Below, one piece after another: positions 46,184 through 56,046 of a stretch of DNA of 64,000 nt. The notes beneath the pieces were generated by a model. It was not told where the DNA came from. It worked only from the letters and a program-made list of their open reading frames with translations, and made no database searches. Within the stretch, counting starts at the first letter, position 1; each line of letters starts with the position of its first letter. Origin of the DNA: Chitinivorax tropicus (GTDB lineage: Bacteria > Pseudomonadota > Gammaproteobacteria > Burkholderiales > SCOH01); the NCBI RefSeq assembly GCF_014202905.1, contig NZ_JACHHY010000007.1, forward strand, positions 62,001 through 126,000, written 5' to 3'. Made by a program: the position numbers and the translations under genes.

Positions 46184-46903
46184 ATGCCTCCAGCCTTCCG
46201 TTTCGGCCCGTTCGTGTATCGCCCCAGGTGGGTGACCACACTGGCGACTTTGACCATGGTCGCATTGGCGCTGACTGCTGCACAGTGGCAGCAGGGTCGC
46301 GCCAATCAGAAACGCGCCCTGCAGGCACGCTATGACGCGGCAGAACGCATGCCACGGCAATTGATGGTAGGGATGGAAGCCTTGGAGCAGGTCGAATACC
46401 GGCATGTACGGCTGCTGGGGGCGTGGGTGCCCGACAAGGCAATTTGGATCGATAACCGCACCTATCAGGGCCTGGCGGGGTATCACCTGATCATGCCACT
46501 GCGCTTTCCGGGCACGGATCGCTATGTGCTGGTGAATCGCGGATGGGTGCCACGCTCGGCCAATCTGGCCAAGGCTGCGGCAGTGCCTGATGGCCTGGTT
46601 GAGGTGCTGGGGCGGGCGGTGCCACCGCCCGGTCGCTATGTCGAGCTGTCGCAACAAACGGTGTCTGGCCATATCTGGCAGAACCTGTCGATCGAGCGCT
46701 ATGCGCGTCGTTATGCGATGTCCGTCATGCCTGTGCTGGTGGAGCAAGCCAACGGGCAAAGTGACGGGTTGATTCGGGAGTGGAAGAAGCCGGATGCCGG
46801 CGTCCATAAACATGTGGCCTACGCGGTGCAGTGGTATGGCATCGCACTTGCAGTGGTGGTGTTGTATGTCGTCCTCAATGTCAAACGTCAATCTGTCAGC
46901 TAA
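46184..46903 (+). CDS. SURF1-family oxidase assembly protein
   Basis: About 239 residues: N-terminal and C-terminal membrane helices (about 17-33 and 210-228) flanking a periplasmic domain with HVRLLGAWVPDKAIWIDNR, VLVNRGWVPR and YAVQWYGIALAV, the SURF1 hallmark. SURF1 inserts haem a into CtaD. Alternative ATG at 46169. It overlaps the next gene. Confidence 0.92.
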   Translation: MPPAFRFGPFVYRPRWVTTLATLTMVALALTAAQWQQGRANQKRALQARYDAAERMPRQLMVGMEALEQVEYRHVRLLGAWVPDKAIWIDNRTYQGLAGYHLIMPLRFPGTDRYVLVNRGWVPRSANLAKAAAVPDGLVEVLGRAVPPPGRYVELSQQTVSGHIWQNLSIERYARRYAMSVMPVLVEQANGQSDGLIREWKKPDAGVHKHVAYAVQWYGIALAVVVLYVVLNVKRQSVS

Positions 46904-47468
46904 ACCAACCAATCGCCGGACGCTGTTATTGCTGTTGGCTGTGTCGATTGCACCTTTCATCGCGTCCTACCTGGCTTATTACGTCTGGAAGCCAACCCAA
47001 ACCAAGACCCATGGCCAATTGTTGCCCATTCAACCCTTGCCAGCACCGTCCATGCATGATCTGCGCGGGCTGGTGGTCAATCTCAAGCAGCTACAGAGCA
47101 AATGGGTGCTGGTGATGGCCGATGGCGCAGCCTGTGACACCCGCTGCCAACGCAAGCTGTACCTGATGCAGCAGGTCCGCACAGCACAAGGAAAGGAGCG
47201 GGTACGCATTGAACGGCTGTGGTTGCTGGAAGACGAGCAGGCCGCTGTGTTGCCGCCAGAAACGACACTGGGTGTACAGATCTGGCGGGGAATGGGCAGT
47301 ACATTGCTCGATGCTTTGCCGGTCGATGCTGGGCAGAATCGGCGTGATTTCGTCTATGTGGTCGACCCGCTGGGCAATCAGGTCATGCGGTATCGCCTGG
47401 ATCAAGACCCGGTGCGCATGCTGAAGGAGATCGGCAAGCTGCTGAAAAACAATGAGGCGCTGGGTTGA
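46878..47468 (+). CDS. SCO-like membrane protein with CxxxC motif
   Basis: About 196 residues: membrane anchor (about 16-38) and a thioredoxin-like periplasmic domain. DGAACDTRCQRKLYLMQQ carries CxxxC at the position of the SCO copper site. The later His of true SCO proteins is not evident, so copper binding is doubtful. It is regularly located between surf1 and ctaA in betaproteobacteria and may act as a thiol reductant in CuA assembly. Start uncertain between 46866 and 46878. Confidence 0.8.
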   Translation: MSNVNLSAKPTNRRTLLLLLAVSIAPFIASYLAYYVWKPTQTKTHGQLLPIQPLPAPSMHDLRGLVVNLKQLQSKWVLVMADGAACDTRCQRKLYLMQQVRTAQGKERVRIERLWLLEDEQAAVLPPETTLGVQIWRGMGSTLLDALPVDAGQNRRDFVYVVDPLGNQVMRYRLDQDPVRMLKEIGKLLKNNEALG

Positions 47469-47532
47469 GCGCATGTCGTTGAACAAGATGGCTGATCAAG
47501 CCGCAGACTCGTCAAATGGAGGGATGGAAGTC

Positions 47533-48525
47533 ATGACCGTAGGTTGGTATCGCAAGCTGGTGTTGGCCGCCATGTTGTTGACGCTGTTCGTGGTGGTGCT
47601 GGGGGCGTATGTCCGGTTGTCCGATGCCGGGTTGGGGTGCCCGGATTGGCCTGGATGCTATGGCAAGTTGTCGCCATTGCATGCGAAGGATCAGATCAAC
47701 GATGCCATGACTGTCGCGCCACATGGGCCGGTTTCCATGGCCAAAGCCTGGAAGGAGATGGTGCACCGCTATTTCGCGAGCACCCTGGGGGGCTTGATCC
47801 TGGCCATTGCGGCCACGGCCTGGTTCAAGCGGGCCACGCTACGGCAATCGCCATGGTTGCCGATCAGCCTGGTGCTGGTCGTGGTCTTTCAGGGGCTGCT
47901 GGGCATGTGGACGGTGACCTTGCTGTTGAAGCCTGCCGTGGTCACCGCCCACCTGATCGGCGGCATGACCACGCTGGCATTGCTCACCTGGTTGCTGCTG
48001 CAGCAGCGCTTTCCAAGCCCGACTCCATTGCAGGGTATCCGTGCGATCCGCCCTTACGCATGGCTGGCATTGCTGATCGCATGCATTCAGATCGTGCTGG
48101 GTGGGTGGGTCAGCACCAACTATGCCGCATTGGCCTGCGCCGATTTTCCCACCTGCAACCAGAGCTGGCTGCCAAGTATGGATTTCGACGACGCGTTCCA
48201 TGTGTTCCGCGAATTGGGCATGACAGCAGAAGGCGCATTACTGAGCCACGAAAACCTGCGGGCAATTCACTTTACCCATCGTGTCGGCGCCGTATTGACC
48301 ACATTGGCAGTGGGCGCCCTGGCCATCAAGTTGCTCGGTCATCACAAATTGAAACCCTTTGGCTGGCTGGTGCTGGCCACCTTGAGCTGCCAGATCCTGC
48401 TGGGCATCGCCAATGTATTGCTGCAACTGCCATTGCATCTGGCCGTTGCGCATAACGCAGGTGCCGCGCTGCTGTTGATCAGCCTGGTCATCATCACCTA
48501 TCGTCTGTCTGCGAAGGAGTATTGA
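47533..48525 (+). CDS. ctaA: Haem A synthase CtaA/COX15
   Basis: 330-residue eight-helix membrane enzyme oxidising haem O to haem A. The conserved [17 protein letters not shown] near 28-44 and [17 protein letters not shown] near 195 carry Cys pairs. Haem His are in MVHRYFAS and HFTHRVGA. The start at 47533 has GGAGGG upstream; ATG 47524 is too close to that SD. Confidence 0.95.
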   Translation: MTVGWYRKLVLAAMLLTLFVVVLGAYVRLSDAGLGCPDWPGCYGKLSPLHAKDQINDAMTVAPHGPVSMAKAWKEMVHRYFASTLGGLILAIAATAWFKRATLRQSPWLPISLVLVVVFQGLLGMWTVTLLLKPAVVTAHLIGGMTTLALLTWLLLQQRFPSPTPLQGIRAIRPYAWLALLIACIQIVLGGWVSTNYAALACADFPTCNQSWLPSMDFDDAFHVFRELGMTAEGALLSHENLRAIHFTHRVGAVLTTLAVGALAIKLLGHHKLKPFGWLVLATLSCQILLGIANVLLQLPLHLAVAHNAGAALLLISLVIITYRLSAKEY

Positions 48526-48527
48526 GC

Positions 48528-49424
48528 ATGTCTGTTACGTTGACCTTGCCGCGTGGTCGTGCGCGGGAGTTTTTCGAGCTGACCAAACCTCGGGTGGTGA
48601 CCCTGATCGTGTTCTGTGCGGTCATCGGCATGTTTCTGGCTACCTCAGGCATTCCGCCATTGCTGCCCATGCTGGCGGCCACGGTGGGGATTGCGCTGGT
48701 GGCGGGTAGCGCCGCCGCCATCAACTGCCTGGTCGAGCAGAAAATCGACGCAGTCATGGCCCGCACCAGGGCACGGCCACTGCCTCGTGGTCAGATCAGC
48801 AATGCACAGACCTTGCTGTTTGCCAGCCTGCTGGGTGGCCTGGGGCTGAGCCTGCTGTACAGCTTGGTGAACCCGCTCACCATGTGGCTGACATTGGCGA
48901 CCTTCGTTGGCTACGCGATCATCTATACCGTCCTGCTCAAGCCCGCCACGCCACAGAATATCGTGATCGGTGGTGCTTCCGGTGCCATGCCGCCCGTGCT
49001 GGGTTGGGTCGCCATGACCGGCACCATCTCACATGACGCACTCCTGCTGTTTCTGATCATTTTCGCCTGGACCCCCCCGCATTTCTGGTCGCTTGCACTT
49101 TACCGAAAGCAGGACTACGCTCGGGCCGGCCTGCCGATGCTGCCCGTCACCCATGGTGATGAGTACACCCGGCTGCAGGTCTTGCTCTACACCATCATCC
49201 TGACCGCCGTCACCATGCTGCCAGTCGCCACGGGCATGAGCCATGGCATCTATCTGGTGTCCGCGCTGGTGTTGGATATCGTCTATCTGGTGTACGCTTG
49301 GCGTATTGTGGTGAATTACAGCGACGCACTGGCCCGCAGCGCGTTCCGTTATTCGATTCTGTATCTGAGCCTGTTGTTCACAGCGCTCATGGTGGATCAC
49401 TATCTGCCCATTCTATGGTCATGA
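48528..49424 (+). CDS. ctaB: Protohaem IX farnesyltransferase (haem O synthase)
   Basis: 298-residue UbiA-family prenyltransferase with eight or nine helices. Motif I is [21 protein letters not shown] (NxxxDxxxD-type, near 66), motif [17 protein letters not shown]. It makes haem O from haem B. AAGGAG lies 8 bases before the ATG. It follows ctaA by 2 bp. Confidence 0.96.
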   Translation: MSVTLTLPRGRAREFFELTKPRVVTLIVFCAVIGMFLATSGIPPLLPMLAATVGIALVAGSAAAINCLVEQKIDAVMARTRARPLPRGQISNAQTLLFASLLGGLGLSLLYSLVNPLTMWLTLATFVGYAIIYTVLLKPATPQNIVIGGASGAMPPVLGWVAMTGTISHDALLLFLIIFAWTPPHFWSLALYRKQDYARAGLPMLPVTHGDEYTRLQVLLYTIILTAVTMLPVATGMSHGIYLVSALVLDIVYLVYAWRIVVNYSDALARSAFRYSILYLSLLFTALMVDHYLPILWS

Positions 49425-49427
49425 CTC

Positions 49428-50087
49428 ATGTTGCACGCAGTGAAAAGTAGCATCAACAAAGCAGCACATAACAGTATCAAAGTGTTTGCAAGCCGCCTGG
49501 GGGTTGTCCTACTGTGCAGCGTGCTAGTACAGGCGTGTGATCGCACGCCAGAGGCCCCCAAGGTGGTCTTCCAGGCCACGGACATCACCGGGTCCGGTAT
49601 TGGCGGAGATTTCCAGCTGACGGATCACAACGGCCAGCCTCGCCGGTTGAGCGACTTCAAGGGCAAGGTCATGGTGATGTTCTTTGGCTATACCCATTGC
49701 CCGGATGTGTGCCCGACCACCTTGGTCGAGGTCAAGAACGCACTGAAAAAGCTAGGGCCTGATGCAAAGGACGTTCAAGTACTCTTCGTGACGGTCGATC
49801 CTGAGCGGGACACCCCCGACGTGCTCAAGCAATATGTCCCCGCCTTCGACCCATCATTCATCGGCCTTTACGCGCAACCCAACAAGCTTGCCGAGGTCAC
49901 CCGTGCATTCAAGATCGTCGCCCAGAAGGCCCCGACCGAAGGGGGGGGCTACACCATGGATCATAGTGCTGGCACCTATCTATTCGATCGACAAGGCCAC
50001 ATACGGGTTTTCGTAAACTACGGGGCCGGCGCAACCATTCTTGAGAATGATTTAAGGCAATTGCTCAAAATGAACGTTGCCGGATAG
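49428..50087 (+). CDS. senC: SCO1/SenC copper chaperone
   Basis: 219 residues. A lipoprotein-like or anchoring N-terminus (LVQAC|DR near 37) is followed by a thioredoxin fold with copper site CPDVCP near 91-96 and the His in MDHSAGTYL. It delivers copper to the CuA site of CtaC. G8 tract at 49941-49948 encodes part of EGGGY. Last gene of the oxidase cluster. Confidence 0.94.
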   Translation: MLHAVKSSINKAAHNSIKVFASRLGVVLLCSVLVQACDRTPEAPKVVFQATDITGSGIGGDFQLTDHNGQPRRLSDFKGKVMVMFFGYTHCPDVCPTTLVEVKNALKKLGPDAKDVQVLFVTVDPERDTPDVLKQYVPAFDPSFIGLYAQPNKLAEVTRAFKIVAQKAPTEGGGYTMDHSAGTYLFDRQGHIRVFVNYGAGATILENDLRQLLKMNVAG

Positions 50088-50107
50088 ATATGGCTACCAG
50101 AAATAGC

Positions 50108-50136
50108 TTGACGGCGTGATACCACAAGCGTACAAA
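50108..50136 (+). promoter_or_regulatory. Promoter of the cold shock gene
   Basis: TTGACG (50108-50113), 17-bp spacer, TACAAA (50131-50136). Transcription would start near 50143, giving a leader of about 104 bases before the ATG; long leaders are typical of cspA-type genes and can act as thermosensors. Confidence 0.6.
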
Positions 50137-50246
50137 TGCGCCTTGGTATTTGGATTCAAGCTTTCTGCATCACAGGTTAAGCCGTTTGCGGTCTTGAAAC
50201 TGAAACCGTAAGGTGTAGTACGACTTTGTAATTTTAGGAGATCGCA

Positions 50247-50450
50247 ATGGCGACTGGTGTTGTTAAGTGGTTCAATGATGCAAAAGGCTTTGGTTTTATT
50301 ACTCCCGATGGTGGTGGCGAAGACCTGTTTGCACATTTCTCAGCTATCAACATGCCTGGTTTCAAAACCCTGAAGGAAGGCCAAAAGGTTTCATTCGAAA
50401 TCACTCAAGGCCCCAAGGGTAAGCAAGCATCGAACATTCAAGCTGCCTGA
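50247..50450 (+). CDS. cspA: Cold shock protein CspA-family
   Basis: 67-residue single cold shock domain that binds single-stranded nucleic acids. RNP1 KGFGFI (near 16-21) and RNP2 DLFAHF (near 30-35) are intact. AGGAG lies 7 bases upstream. It is monocistronic between a promoter with long leader and a strong terminator. Confidence 0.96.
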   Translation: MATGVVKWFNDAKGFGFITPDGGGEDLFAHFSAINMPGFKTLKEGQKVSFEITQGPKGKQASNIQAA

Positions 50451-50471
50451 TCGCAGTTTGAGCACGATGTG

Positions 50472-50498
50472 AAAAGCCCGTCTGATGACGGGCTTTTT
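50472..50498 (+). terminator. Intrinsic terminator after cspA
   Basis: AGCCCGTC, loop TGAT, GACGGGCT with flanking A and T tracts: a strong classical terminator 22 bp after the stop. Confidence 0.9.
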
Positions 50499-50522
50499 CA
50501 TTGCTGGCAGGCCAGCGCTGCA

Positions 50523-51875
50523 TTACATGAAACGCGCCAGCAAGGCTTTTTCGACATTCTCGCCCAGCTGGGCATAGACCACATAGCCGTTGCCACTGGC
50601 TACATTCAATGGCAAGCCTTCCTTGGTCTTCATCTCTTTCAATTCAATGATCCGATTGCCCGATGGGTGGATCACCTCGATACGATCACCAATCTGGAAT
50701 CGATTTTTCACTGCAATCTCCGCCCAGCCGGTTTCAGGCTCAATACCGATCACATCCCCGACATATTGGCTGCGGTGCGCTTGGGAATGACCATTCATGT
50801 AGTTCTGGTATTCCGGCGTGTGGTGGCGGACATAGAAACCATCGGTATAACCCCGGTTGGCCAGGCTTTCCAGATCAGCCAGCAGCGCAAGGTTGAATGG
50901 CCGCCCCGCCACAGCATCATCAATAGCCTGCCGGTAGACTTGGGCTGTCCGTGCCACGTAATACAGCGACTTGGTGCGTCCTTCGATCTTTAGCGAATCC
51001 ACACCGATCTTTACCAGGCGCTCCACGTGTTCGACCGCACGTAGATCCTTGGAGTTCATGATATAGGTGCCGTGCTCGTCCTCCATGACAGGCATCATCT
51101 CACCAGGGCGGTTTCCTTCCTCGATCAGGTAGACCTGATCAGCCAGCGGGTGGCGCGCCTGGTTGCCGACAGCTGCGAAGCTTTGATTGGCCTGCTCCAA
51201 TGCTTGGTTGAAATCGAACTTGATGACCTGATAATCACCACCATCGGTTTCACTTGCGCTGTGGACCTTATAGTCCCAGCGGCAGGAATTGGTGCAGGTG
51301 CCCTGGTTGGGGTCGCGATGATTGAAATAGCCGGACAGCAGACAGCGGCCTGAGTAGGCAATGCACAGCGCACCGTGCACAAACACCTCCAGCTCCATGT
51401 CCGGGCATTCCTGGCGGATCTCCTCAACCTCTTCCAGGCTCAGCTCGCGTGAGAGGATGATGCGGGTCAGACCAAGGCTTTTCCAGAATTTGACCGCCGC
51501 GAAGTTGGTCGTGCTGGCCTGAACTGACAAATGGACTGGGACTTCCGGCCACTTCTCCCTTACCATCGCGATCAGGCCAGGATCGGCCATGATCAAGGCA
51601 TCTGGCTTCATTTGAATGACCGGTTCCATGTCGGCCAGATAGGTTTTTACTTTCGCGTTATGCGGCAGAATATTGCTGGCAACAAAGAACAGTTTGCCAC
51701 GCGCATGTGCTTCTTCTATGCCTTGTTGCAATTGCTCCAGTTTGAACTCGTTATTGCGCGCGCGCAGGCTGTATCGCGGCTGCCCAGCATAGACGGCGTC
51801 TGCGCCGTAATCAAAGGCCGCACGCATCTTGTCGAGCGTGCCAGCAGGTAATAGCAGTTCAGGGGCTTTCAACAT
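50523..51875 (-). CDS. trhP: U32-family tRNA hydroxylation protein TrhP (YegQ)
   Basis: 450 residues of the U32 'peptidase' family, now known to hydroxylate tRNA U34 to ho5U using prephenate. The N-terminus PELLLPAGTLDKMRAAFDYGADAVYAG, the Cys-bearing block CIAYSGRCLLSGYFNHRDPN followed by GTCTNSCRWDY, and IEGRTKSLYYVA are YegQ-like. Length matches YegQ. ATG at 51875 begins the conserved sequence. Confidence 0.88.
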   Translation of the reverse strand: MLKAPELLLPAGTLDKMRAAFDYGADAVYAGQPRYSLRARNNEFKLEQLQQGIEEAHARGKLFFVASNILPHNAKVKTYLADMEPVIQMKPDALIMADPGLIAMVREKWPEVPVHLSVQASTTNFAAVKFWKSLGLTRIILSRELSLEEVEEIRQECPDMELEVFVHGALCIAYSGRCLLSGYFNHRDPNQGTCTNSCRWDYKVHSASETDGGDYQVIKFDFNQALEQANQSFAAVGNQARHPLADQVYLIEEGNRPGEMMPVMEDEHGTYIMNSKDLRAVEHVERLVKIGVDSLKIEGRTKSLYYVARTAQVYRQAIDDAVAGRPFNLALLADLESLANRGYTDGFYVRHHTPEYQNYMNGHSQAHRSQYVGDVIGIEPETGWAEIAVKNRFQIGDRIEVIHPSGNRIIELKEMKTKEGLPLNVASGNGYVVYAQLGENVEKALLARFM

Positions 51876-52070
51876 GATCTTGGCTTTGAAGAGGAGGGGC
51901 ATGATTATACGCGCATTTAACTCCATGATAAATAAGTTCAAATATTCTTATTGATCAGGCGTGCTTGAAAGCGCATGTATTTGTTGCTTTTTTTTTAGAT
52001 GAATTAAGCCATTGTCGCGTTCGGGCAAGTTGCAATATGATGTTTGGCTAACGTCAACTCCGACAAACGA

Positions 52071-53516
52071 ATGCAAGTCCGTTATCCGAAATCATTTCTG
52101 ATGCTGGTTGTGATTGGATTCACCCTGGTAGGGTTGCCTTTGGCCTTGGCGCTCATTACCAGTGCGCTGTCCATTGACAAGCTTTCCAAGCAAAGTCAGC
52201 GGGCGGTGTTGCAAGCAACCCACTTTGCACAAGGGGCACGAGAGCTGGCGGACGAAGTGGATCGGATGGAACGGAATGTCCGCCAGTACGCGATTCTGGG
52301 CGACGCTGATTTTCTGGAGGCCTACCACACGGCGCATCGTGACTTTGGCAAGACCATGGCGGGCTTGCGCCAGCTTTCGCTGCGTCCGCGCTATCGCCAC
52401 TACCTGGAAAATGTCGGCAAGATCGAGGCGCAGATCAATAATGAGGTCAGCGCCTATGCTGCTTCGATCGATCAATTGGTGGGCGCGTTGGATCGTTATG
52501 AGGAACTTGGGCGCTCAATGAGTATCGTATTGAAGGAGAGCGATGCCCTCATCGAGCGGGAAGTGGAATCGATGAGCGACATGGCGGCGCACTCCCGCAA
52601 TATTGTGTTGAAGCAATTGTGGATGATGATGCCGTTGGCGCTGTTGTTGATTATCGTTTTTGCCATGATGCTGGCAAAGCCGGTGCGTGGTATCGAGGCG
52701 GCCATTGCCCAGTTGGGGCAGGGCGATTTGCGCACGCCCATCGAGGTCGATGGCCCCCAGGATTTGCGGCGACTTGGGCAGCGTCTGGATTGGTTGCGTG
52801 AACAGCTGCGCGAGGTCGAGGAGCAGAAAACACGCTTTCTGCAACAGGTGTCGCATGATCTGAAGACACCGTTGTCAGCGTTGCGGGAAGGGGCAGATCT
52901 GCTGTCTGACGGCTCGCTGGGCACCTTGACCCCCACACAGAAGGAAGTGGCGGGAATCCTTCGCCAGAACTCGATCCGCCTGCAACGACAGATCGAGGAG
53001 TTGTTGCAGTACGGGGCGGTGCAGTCGCAAGCCCGCCAGGTGAAGCTTGAGCTGGTGCCGCTCAAACAATTGACCAGAAAGGTGATGACTGGTCTGCACA
53101 TGCAGGCACTCAACAAAGAGCTGGATGTCAAATTGATCTGCCCCCGGGCTGTTACGGAGACAGATGCGGAAAAGCTCCGGGTGATTGTGGATAATCTGTT
53201 ATCGAACGCAATCAAGCATGCCCCCCAACAATCCGTCGTCGAATTGCGGCTGGCCAGGAATGATGACCAACTTTGGGTCGAGGTGATCGACGAGGGGCCG
53301 GGGATTCCCAGGCATGAACGTAATAAGATATTTGAGCGCTTCTACCATCGCGCGGGGCCAGAGCAGGGGCCGGTTCCCAGCTCTGGGCTGGGTTTGGCCA
53401 TCGTAGCCGAATTTGTCCGTGCGCTGGCAGGAAGCATTGAGATTTGTGATCGCGCGCAAGGAGCCCACTTCCGGGTTCGCTTGCCAATTGCATATTGGGC
53501 AGATGAGACAACATGA
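52071..53516 (+). CDS. glrK: Sensor histidine kinase GlrK/QseE-like
   Basis: About 481 residues: two membrane helices (about 10-33 and 180-203), periplasmic helical sensor, HAMP (about 200-255), HisKA with QQVSHDLKTPLSALREG (His near 263) and HATPase_c with NLLSNAIKHAP, DEGPGIP and GLGLAIVAEF. Together with the following lipoprotein and sigma54 activator it forms the GlrK-QseG-GlrR cell envelope-stress system. An upstream TTG at 52044 is in frame. Confidence 0.9.
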   Translation: MQVRYPKSFLMLVVIGFTLVGLPLALALITSALSIDKLSKQSQRAVLQATHFAQGARELADEVDRMERNVRQYAILGDADFLEAYHTAHRDFGKTMAGLRQLSLRPRYRHYLENVGKIEAQINNEVSAYAASIDQLVGALDRYEELGRSMSIVLKESDALIEREVESMSDMAAHSRNIVLKQLWMMMPLALLLIIVFAMMLAKPVRGIEAAIAQLGQGDLRTPIEVDGPQDLRRLGQRLDWLREQLREVEEQKTRFLQQVSHDLKTPLSALREGADLLSDGSLGTLTPTQKEVAGILRQNSIRLQRQIEELLQYGAVQSQARQVKLELVPLKQLTRKVMTGLHMQALNKELDVKLICPRAVTETDAEKLRVIVDNLLSNAIKHAPQQSVVELRLARNDDQLWVEVIDEGPGIPRHERNKIFERFYHRAGPEQGPVPSSGLGLAIVAEFVRALAGSIEICDRAQGAHFRVRLPIAYWADETT

Positions 53517-54112
53517 TGAAGCATTGCATCGGTGCATTGCTGGTGGCGTTGTGTTTGGCAGGTTGTGAAGGATTGGTGGTGAAGCAGGATAAGACGGACC
53601 CTGCACGAACCGTCAAAGCAGAAACCGAGCCCAAGGCCGCTACACCCACAACACGCAATGAACTGGAAGAGTTGCTGCAATACTGGGAGCGTGTGCGGAA
53701 ACTACCCGCTACTGAAATGGCTCGCGAGCTGGAGGTCGTACGTGCAGCGTATGTGAAGGATCGTAATGACCAGCGTCGTATCCAGCTTGCCATGCTCTAT
53801 ATGCAACCTGGTTCCCGCTCCAAGGAGTTGGAAAAAGCCAACATGTTGCTGGATTTAGCCCAGCGGGAAGGCAAGCAGGACGATGTCCGCAGACCGTTGA
53901 TCGGACTGCTGGCCGTGCTGGCCTCGGAGATGAAGCGTCTGGAAGACAATGCTGAGCAGGCGGCTGCCAAGGTCAAGGAAGAACAACGCAAAGCGGAAAC
54001 GGCACAAGAGCGCGCCGAGCAGCAGGCACTGCGGGCCAACGATCTGCAGACCAAGCTGGAAGCGCTGAAGACGCTGGAATTACAGCTGCGCAAAGCAGGC
54101 AGGAAGAGCTGA
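53513..54112 (+). CDS. qseG: QseG-like outer membrane lipoprotein
   Basis: 199 residues with lipobox LAGC|E near residue 18 and a long helical region including a C-terminal coiled coil (about 135-195, rich in Glu, Ala, Gln, Lys). QseG in enterobacteria interacts with the kinase GlrK/QseE and is needed for its activity. It overlaps the kinase stop and precedes glrR by 3 bp. Confidence 0.85.
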   Translation: MMKHCIGALLVALCLAGCEGLVVKQDKTDPARTVKAETEPKAATPTTRNELEELLQYWERVRKLPATEMARELEVVRAAYVKDRNDQRRIQLAMLYMQPGSRSKELEKANMLLDLAQREGKQDDVRRPLIGLLAVLASEMKRLEDNAEQAAAKVKEEQRKAETAQERAEQQALRANDLQTKLEALKTLELQLRKAGRKS

Positions 54113-54115
54113 TTG

Positions 54116-55462
54116 ATGTCGGCAGCAAAAATATTGATAGTGGATGATGACGCAGACTTACTACGGCTGCTGAATCTACGGCTGGCCAGTGCAGGCCATG
54201 AAGTGGTGGCCGCCAGCAGCGGTGAAGAAGCGCTGGCTGCCGTTGCGACGAATCGGCCCTCGTTGATCATCACCGACTTGAGAATGGCGGGCATGGATGG
54301 CATGGCGTTGTTCGATGTGGTCCATCGTACGCACCCTGGCTTGCCGGTCATCATTCTGACAGCACATGGCAGCATTCCCGATGCAGTTGCCGCAACCCGT
54401 CGTGGTGTGTTTGGCTACCTGGCCAAGCCGGTGGACGGCAAGGTGTTGCTGGATGAAGTCGCCCAGGCGTTGCGCGCCGCAGCCCCTGCGGTCGAGGGAC
54501 CTCATGCTGCGGCGTTCGGTGACGCGATTCAAACACGCAATCCAGCCATGCAGGATGTGCTGACCAAGGCAGCGTTGGTGGCGCAGGGCGATGCCAGTAT
54601 CTTGATTCAAGGTGAGAGCGGCACGGGCAAGGAAGTATTGGCCAGAGCCATTCACGCCGCCAGCCATCGCCGGGATCAGCCTTTCATCGCCATCAATTGC
54701 GGCGCCATTCCAGAGCATTTGCTGGAATCAGAGCTGTTTGGGCACGTCAAAGGTGCCTTCACCGGCGCGCAGCGTGACCATGCTGGCCTGTTTCAAGCTG
54801 CCCATGGCGGCACATTGCTGTTGGATGAGATCGGCGACATGCCGTTGAGCTTGCAGGTCAAGCTGTTGCGGGTTTTGCAAGACCGTCAGGTCAGACCAGT
54901 CGGTGCGGTCAAGCTGGTGGATATCGATGTCAGGGTCATCTCCGCAACCCATCGGGACTTGCAGATGGCCATTCGTGACAACGCGTTTCGCGAGGATCTG
55001 TTCTATCGGCTGAACGTCGTGTCGTTGACGCTGCCGCCACTGGACAAGCGGCGGGAGGATATTCCCCTGCTGGCCGGACACTTTCTGCAAAATCTGGCCC
55101 CTCGCTATCGAAAAGACATCAACGGCTTTTCGCCAGAGGCCATTGAATTATTGGTAACCAACAGCTGGCCTGGGAATGTTCGGCAACTGCAGAATATCGT
55201 CGAGCAAGCGGTGGCCTTGTGTACCACCTCGGTGATCTCTGCAGCATCCGTTGAAATGGTGCTGTCGAGACAAGGAGAAGGGATCGCCTCTTTTGAAGAA
55301 GCCAGACGTGGGTTCGAGCGTGATTACCTGGTTCAACTCCTGAAGATCACCAATGGTAGCGTGACGCAGGCTGCTCGGCTGGCCAAACGCAATCGCACCG
55401 AGTTTTACAAGCTGTTGGAAAGGCATGAATTGGACCCTGCGTCGTTCAAAGATGACAAATGA
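54116..55462 (+). CDS. glrR: Sigma54-dependent response regulator GlrR
   Basis: 448 residues: REC (about 5-118, phospho-acceptor Asp in IITDLRMAGMDG), AAA+ (about 140-370) with Walker A GESGTGKE, GAFTGA loop for sigma54 contact, Walker B LLLDEIGDM, and a Fis-type DNA-binding domain at the end (VTQAARLAKRNRTEFYKLL). All motifs are intact, so it should activate sigma54 promoters, in E. coli those of glmY and rpoE. Confidence 0.93.
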   Translation: MSAAKILIVDDDADLLRLLNLRLASAGHEVVAASSGEEALAAVATNRPSLIITDLRMAGMDGMALFDVVHRTHPGLPVIILTAHGSIPDAVAATRRGVFGYLAKPVDGKVLLDEVAQALRAAAPAVEGPHAAAFGDAIQTRNPAMQDVLTKAALVAQGDASILIQGESGTGKEVLARAIHAASHRRDQPFIAINCGAIPEHLLESELFGHVKGAFTGAQRDHAGLFQAAHGGTLLLDEIGDMPLSLQVKLLRVLQDRQVRPVGAVKLVDIDVRVISATHRDLQMAIRDNAFREDLFYRLNVVSLTLPPLDKRREDIPLLAGHFLQNLAPRYRKDINGFSPEAIELLVTNSWPGNVRQLQNIVEQAVALCTTSVISAASVEMVLSRQGEGIASFEEARRGFERDYLVQLLKITNGSVTQAARLAKRNRTEFYKLLERHELDPASFKDDK

Positions 55463-55527
55463 GTGAGGCTGTCGTGATTTGACGACATATCAAGTGATTG
55501 TTTTGTAAGAATAAAAAATTTTCAATG

Positions 55528-55567
55528 AAAGGGCTGTCGCTAAACAGCGACAGCCCTTTGCTTTTTT
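55528..55567. terminator. Strong terminator after glrR
   Basis: AAAGGGCTGTCGCT, loop AAAC and AGCGACAGCCCTTT form a 14-bp perfect stem followed by GCTTTTTTG. Confidence 0.9.
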
Positions 55568-55679
55568 GTTGATTGGCTGTTTTTCAAGTATTTGATTTTT
55601 AATGATTATAAATTCCTGGCATGAGTTGTGCTTTTATGTGATTGCCGATGCGAATTCCATCGGTCTGAAAAGGCAAACC

Positions 55680-56021
55680 ATGAAAAGATTTGATACCACA
55701 CTCTATGCAGTCAGCTTGACCGCCGGTATGGCGATGATTGGTTTGAATCTGCTCTCTGCTTATGAGACGGTGGAGTACAAACCTGAGTCGGTCAGACGCG
55801 CAGAGCAAGCTGACAATGCCATACCCAGCAAGCCGATCGATATCGCACAACCGATCAATCTGTCGCCACTGCCGAGTGTGGAGGACGTAGCAAAGCGTAA
55901 TAAGGTGCTGGCACAAGAGAAGACGACGCCGCCGGGAAAAGTGATAGCCGTTGACTCCGTATCACCATCAGGCGGGAATTTTCAGGCGGTAGGCAACGGC
56001 GATGTGTGGACCAAAAAATAG
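55680..56021 (+). CDS. Unknown small membrane-anchored protein
   Basis: 113 residues: one membrane helix or signal (about 8-26), then a polar, Pro-rich periplasmic tail (IAQPINLSPLPSVEDV, VSPSGGNFQAV). No family recognised. Weak SD before the ATG at 55680. The upstream AT-rich gap and a terminator isolate it from glrR. A role beside the next gene is only suggested by proximity. Confidence 0.5.
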   Translation: MKRFDTTLYAVSLTAGMAMIGLNLLSAYETVEYKPESVRRAEQADNAIPSKPIDIAQPINLSPLPSVEDVAKRNKVLAQEKTTPPGKVIAVDSVSPSGGNFQAVGNGDVWTKK

Positions 56022-56046
56022 GCAAAATTGAATGTTTGCATGATGA

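Noticed and set aside
51990-52060. Possible sigma54 promoter upstream of glrK
   Set aside because: GG and GC elements are not at the required -24/-12 spacing; only a TTGCA half was found.
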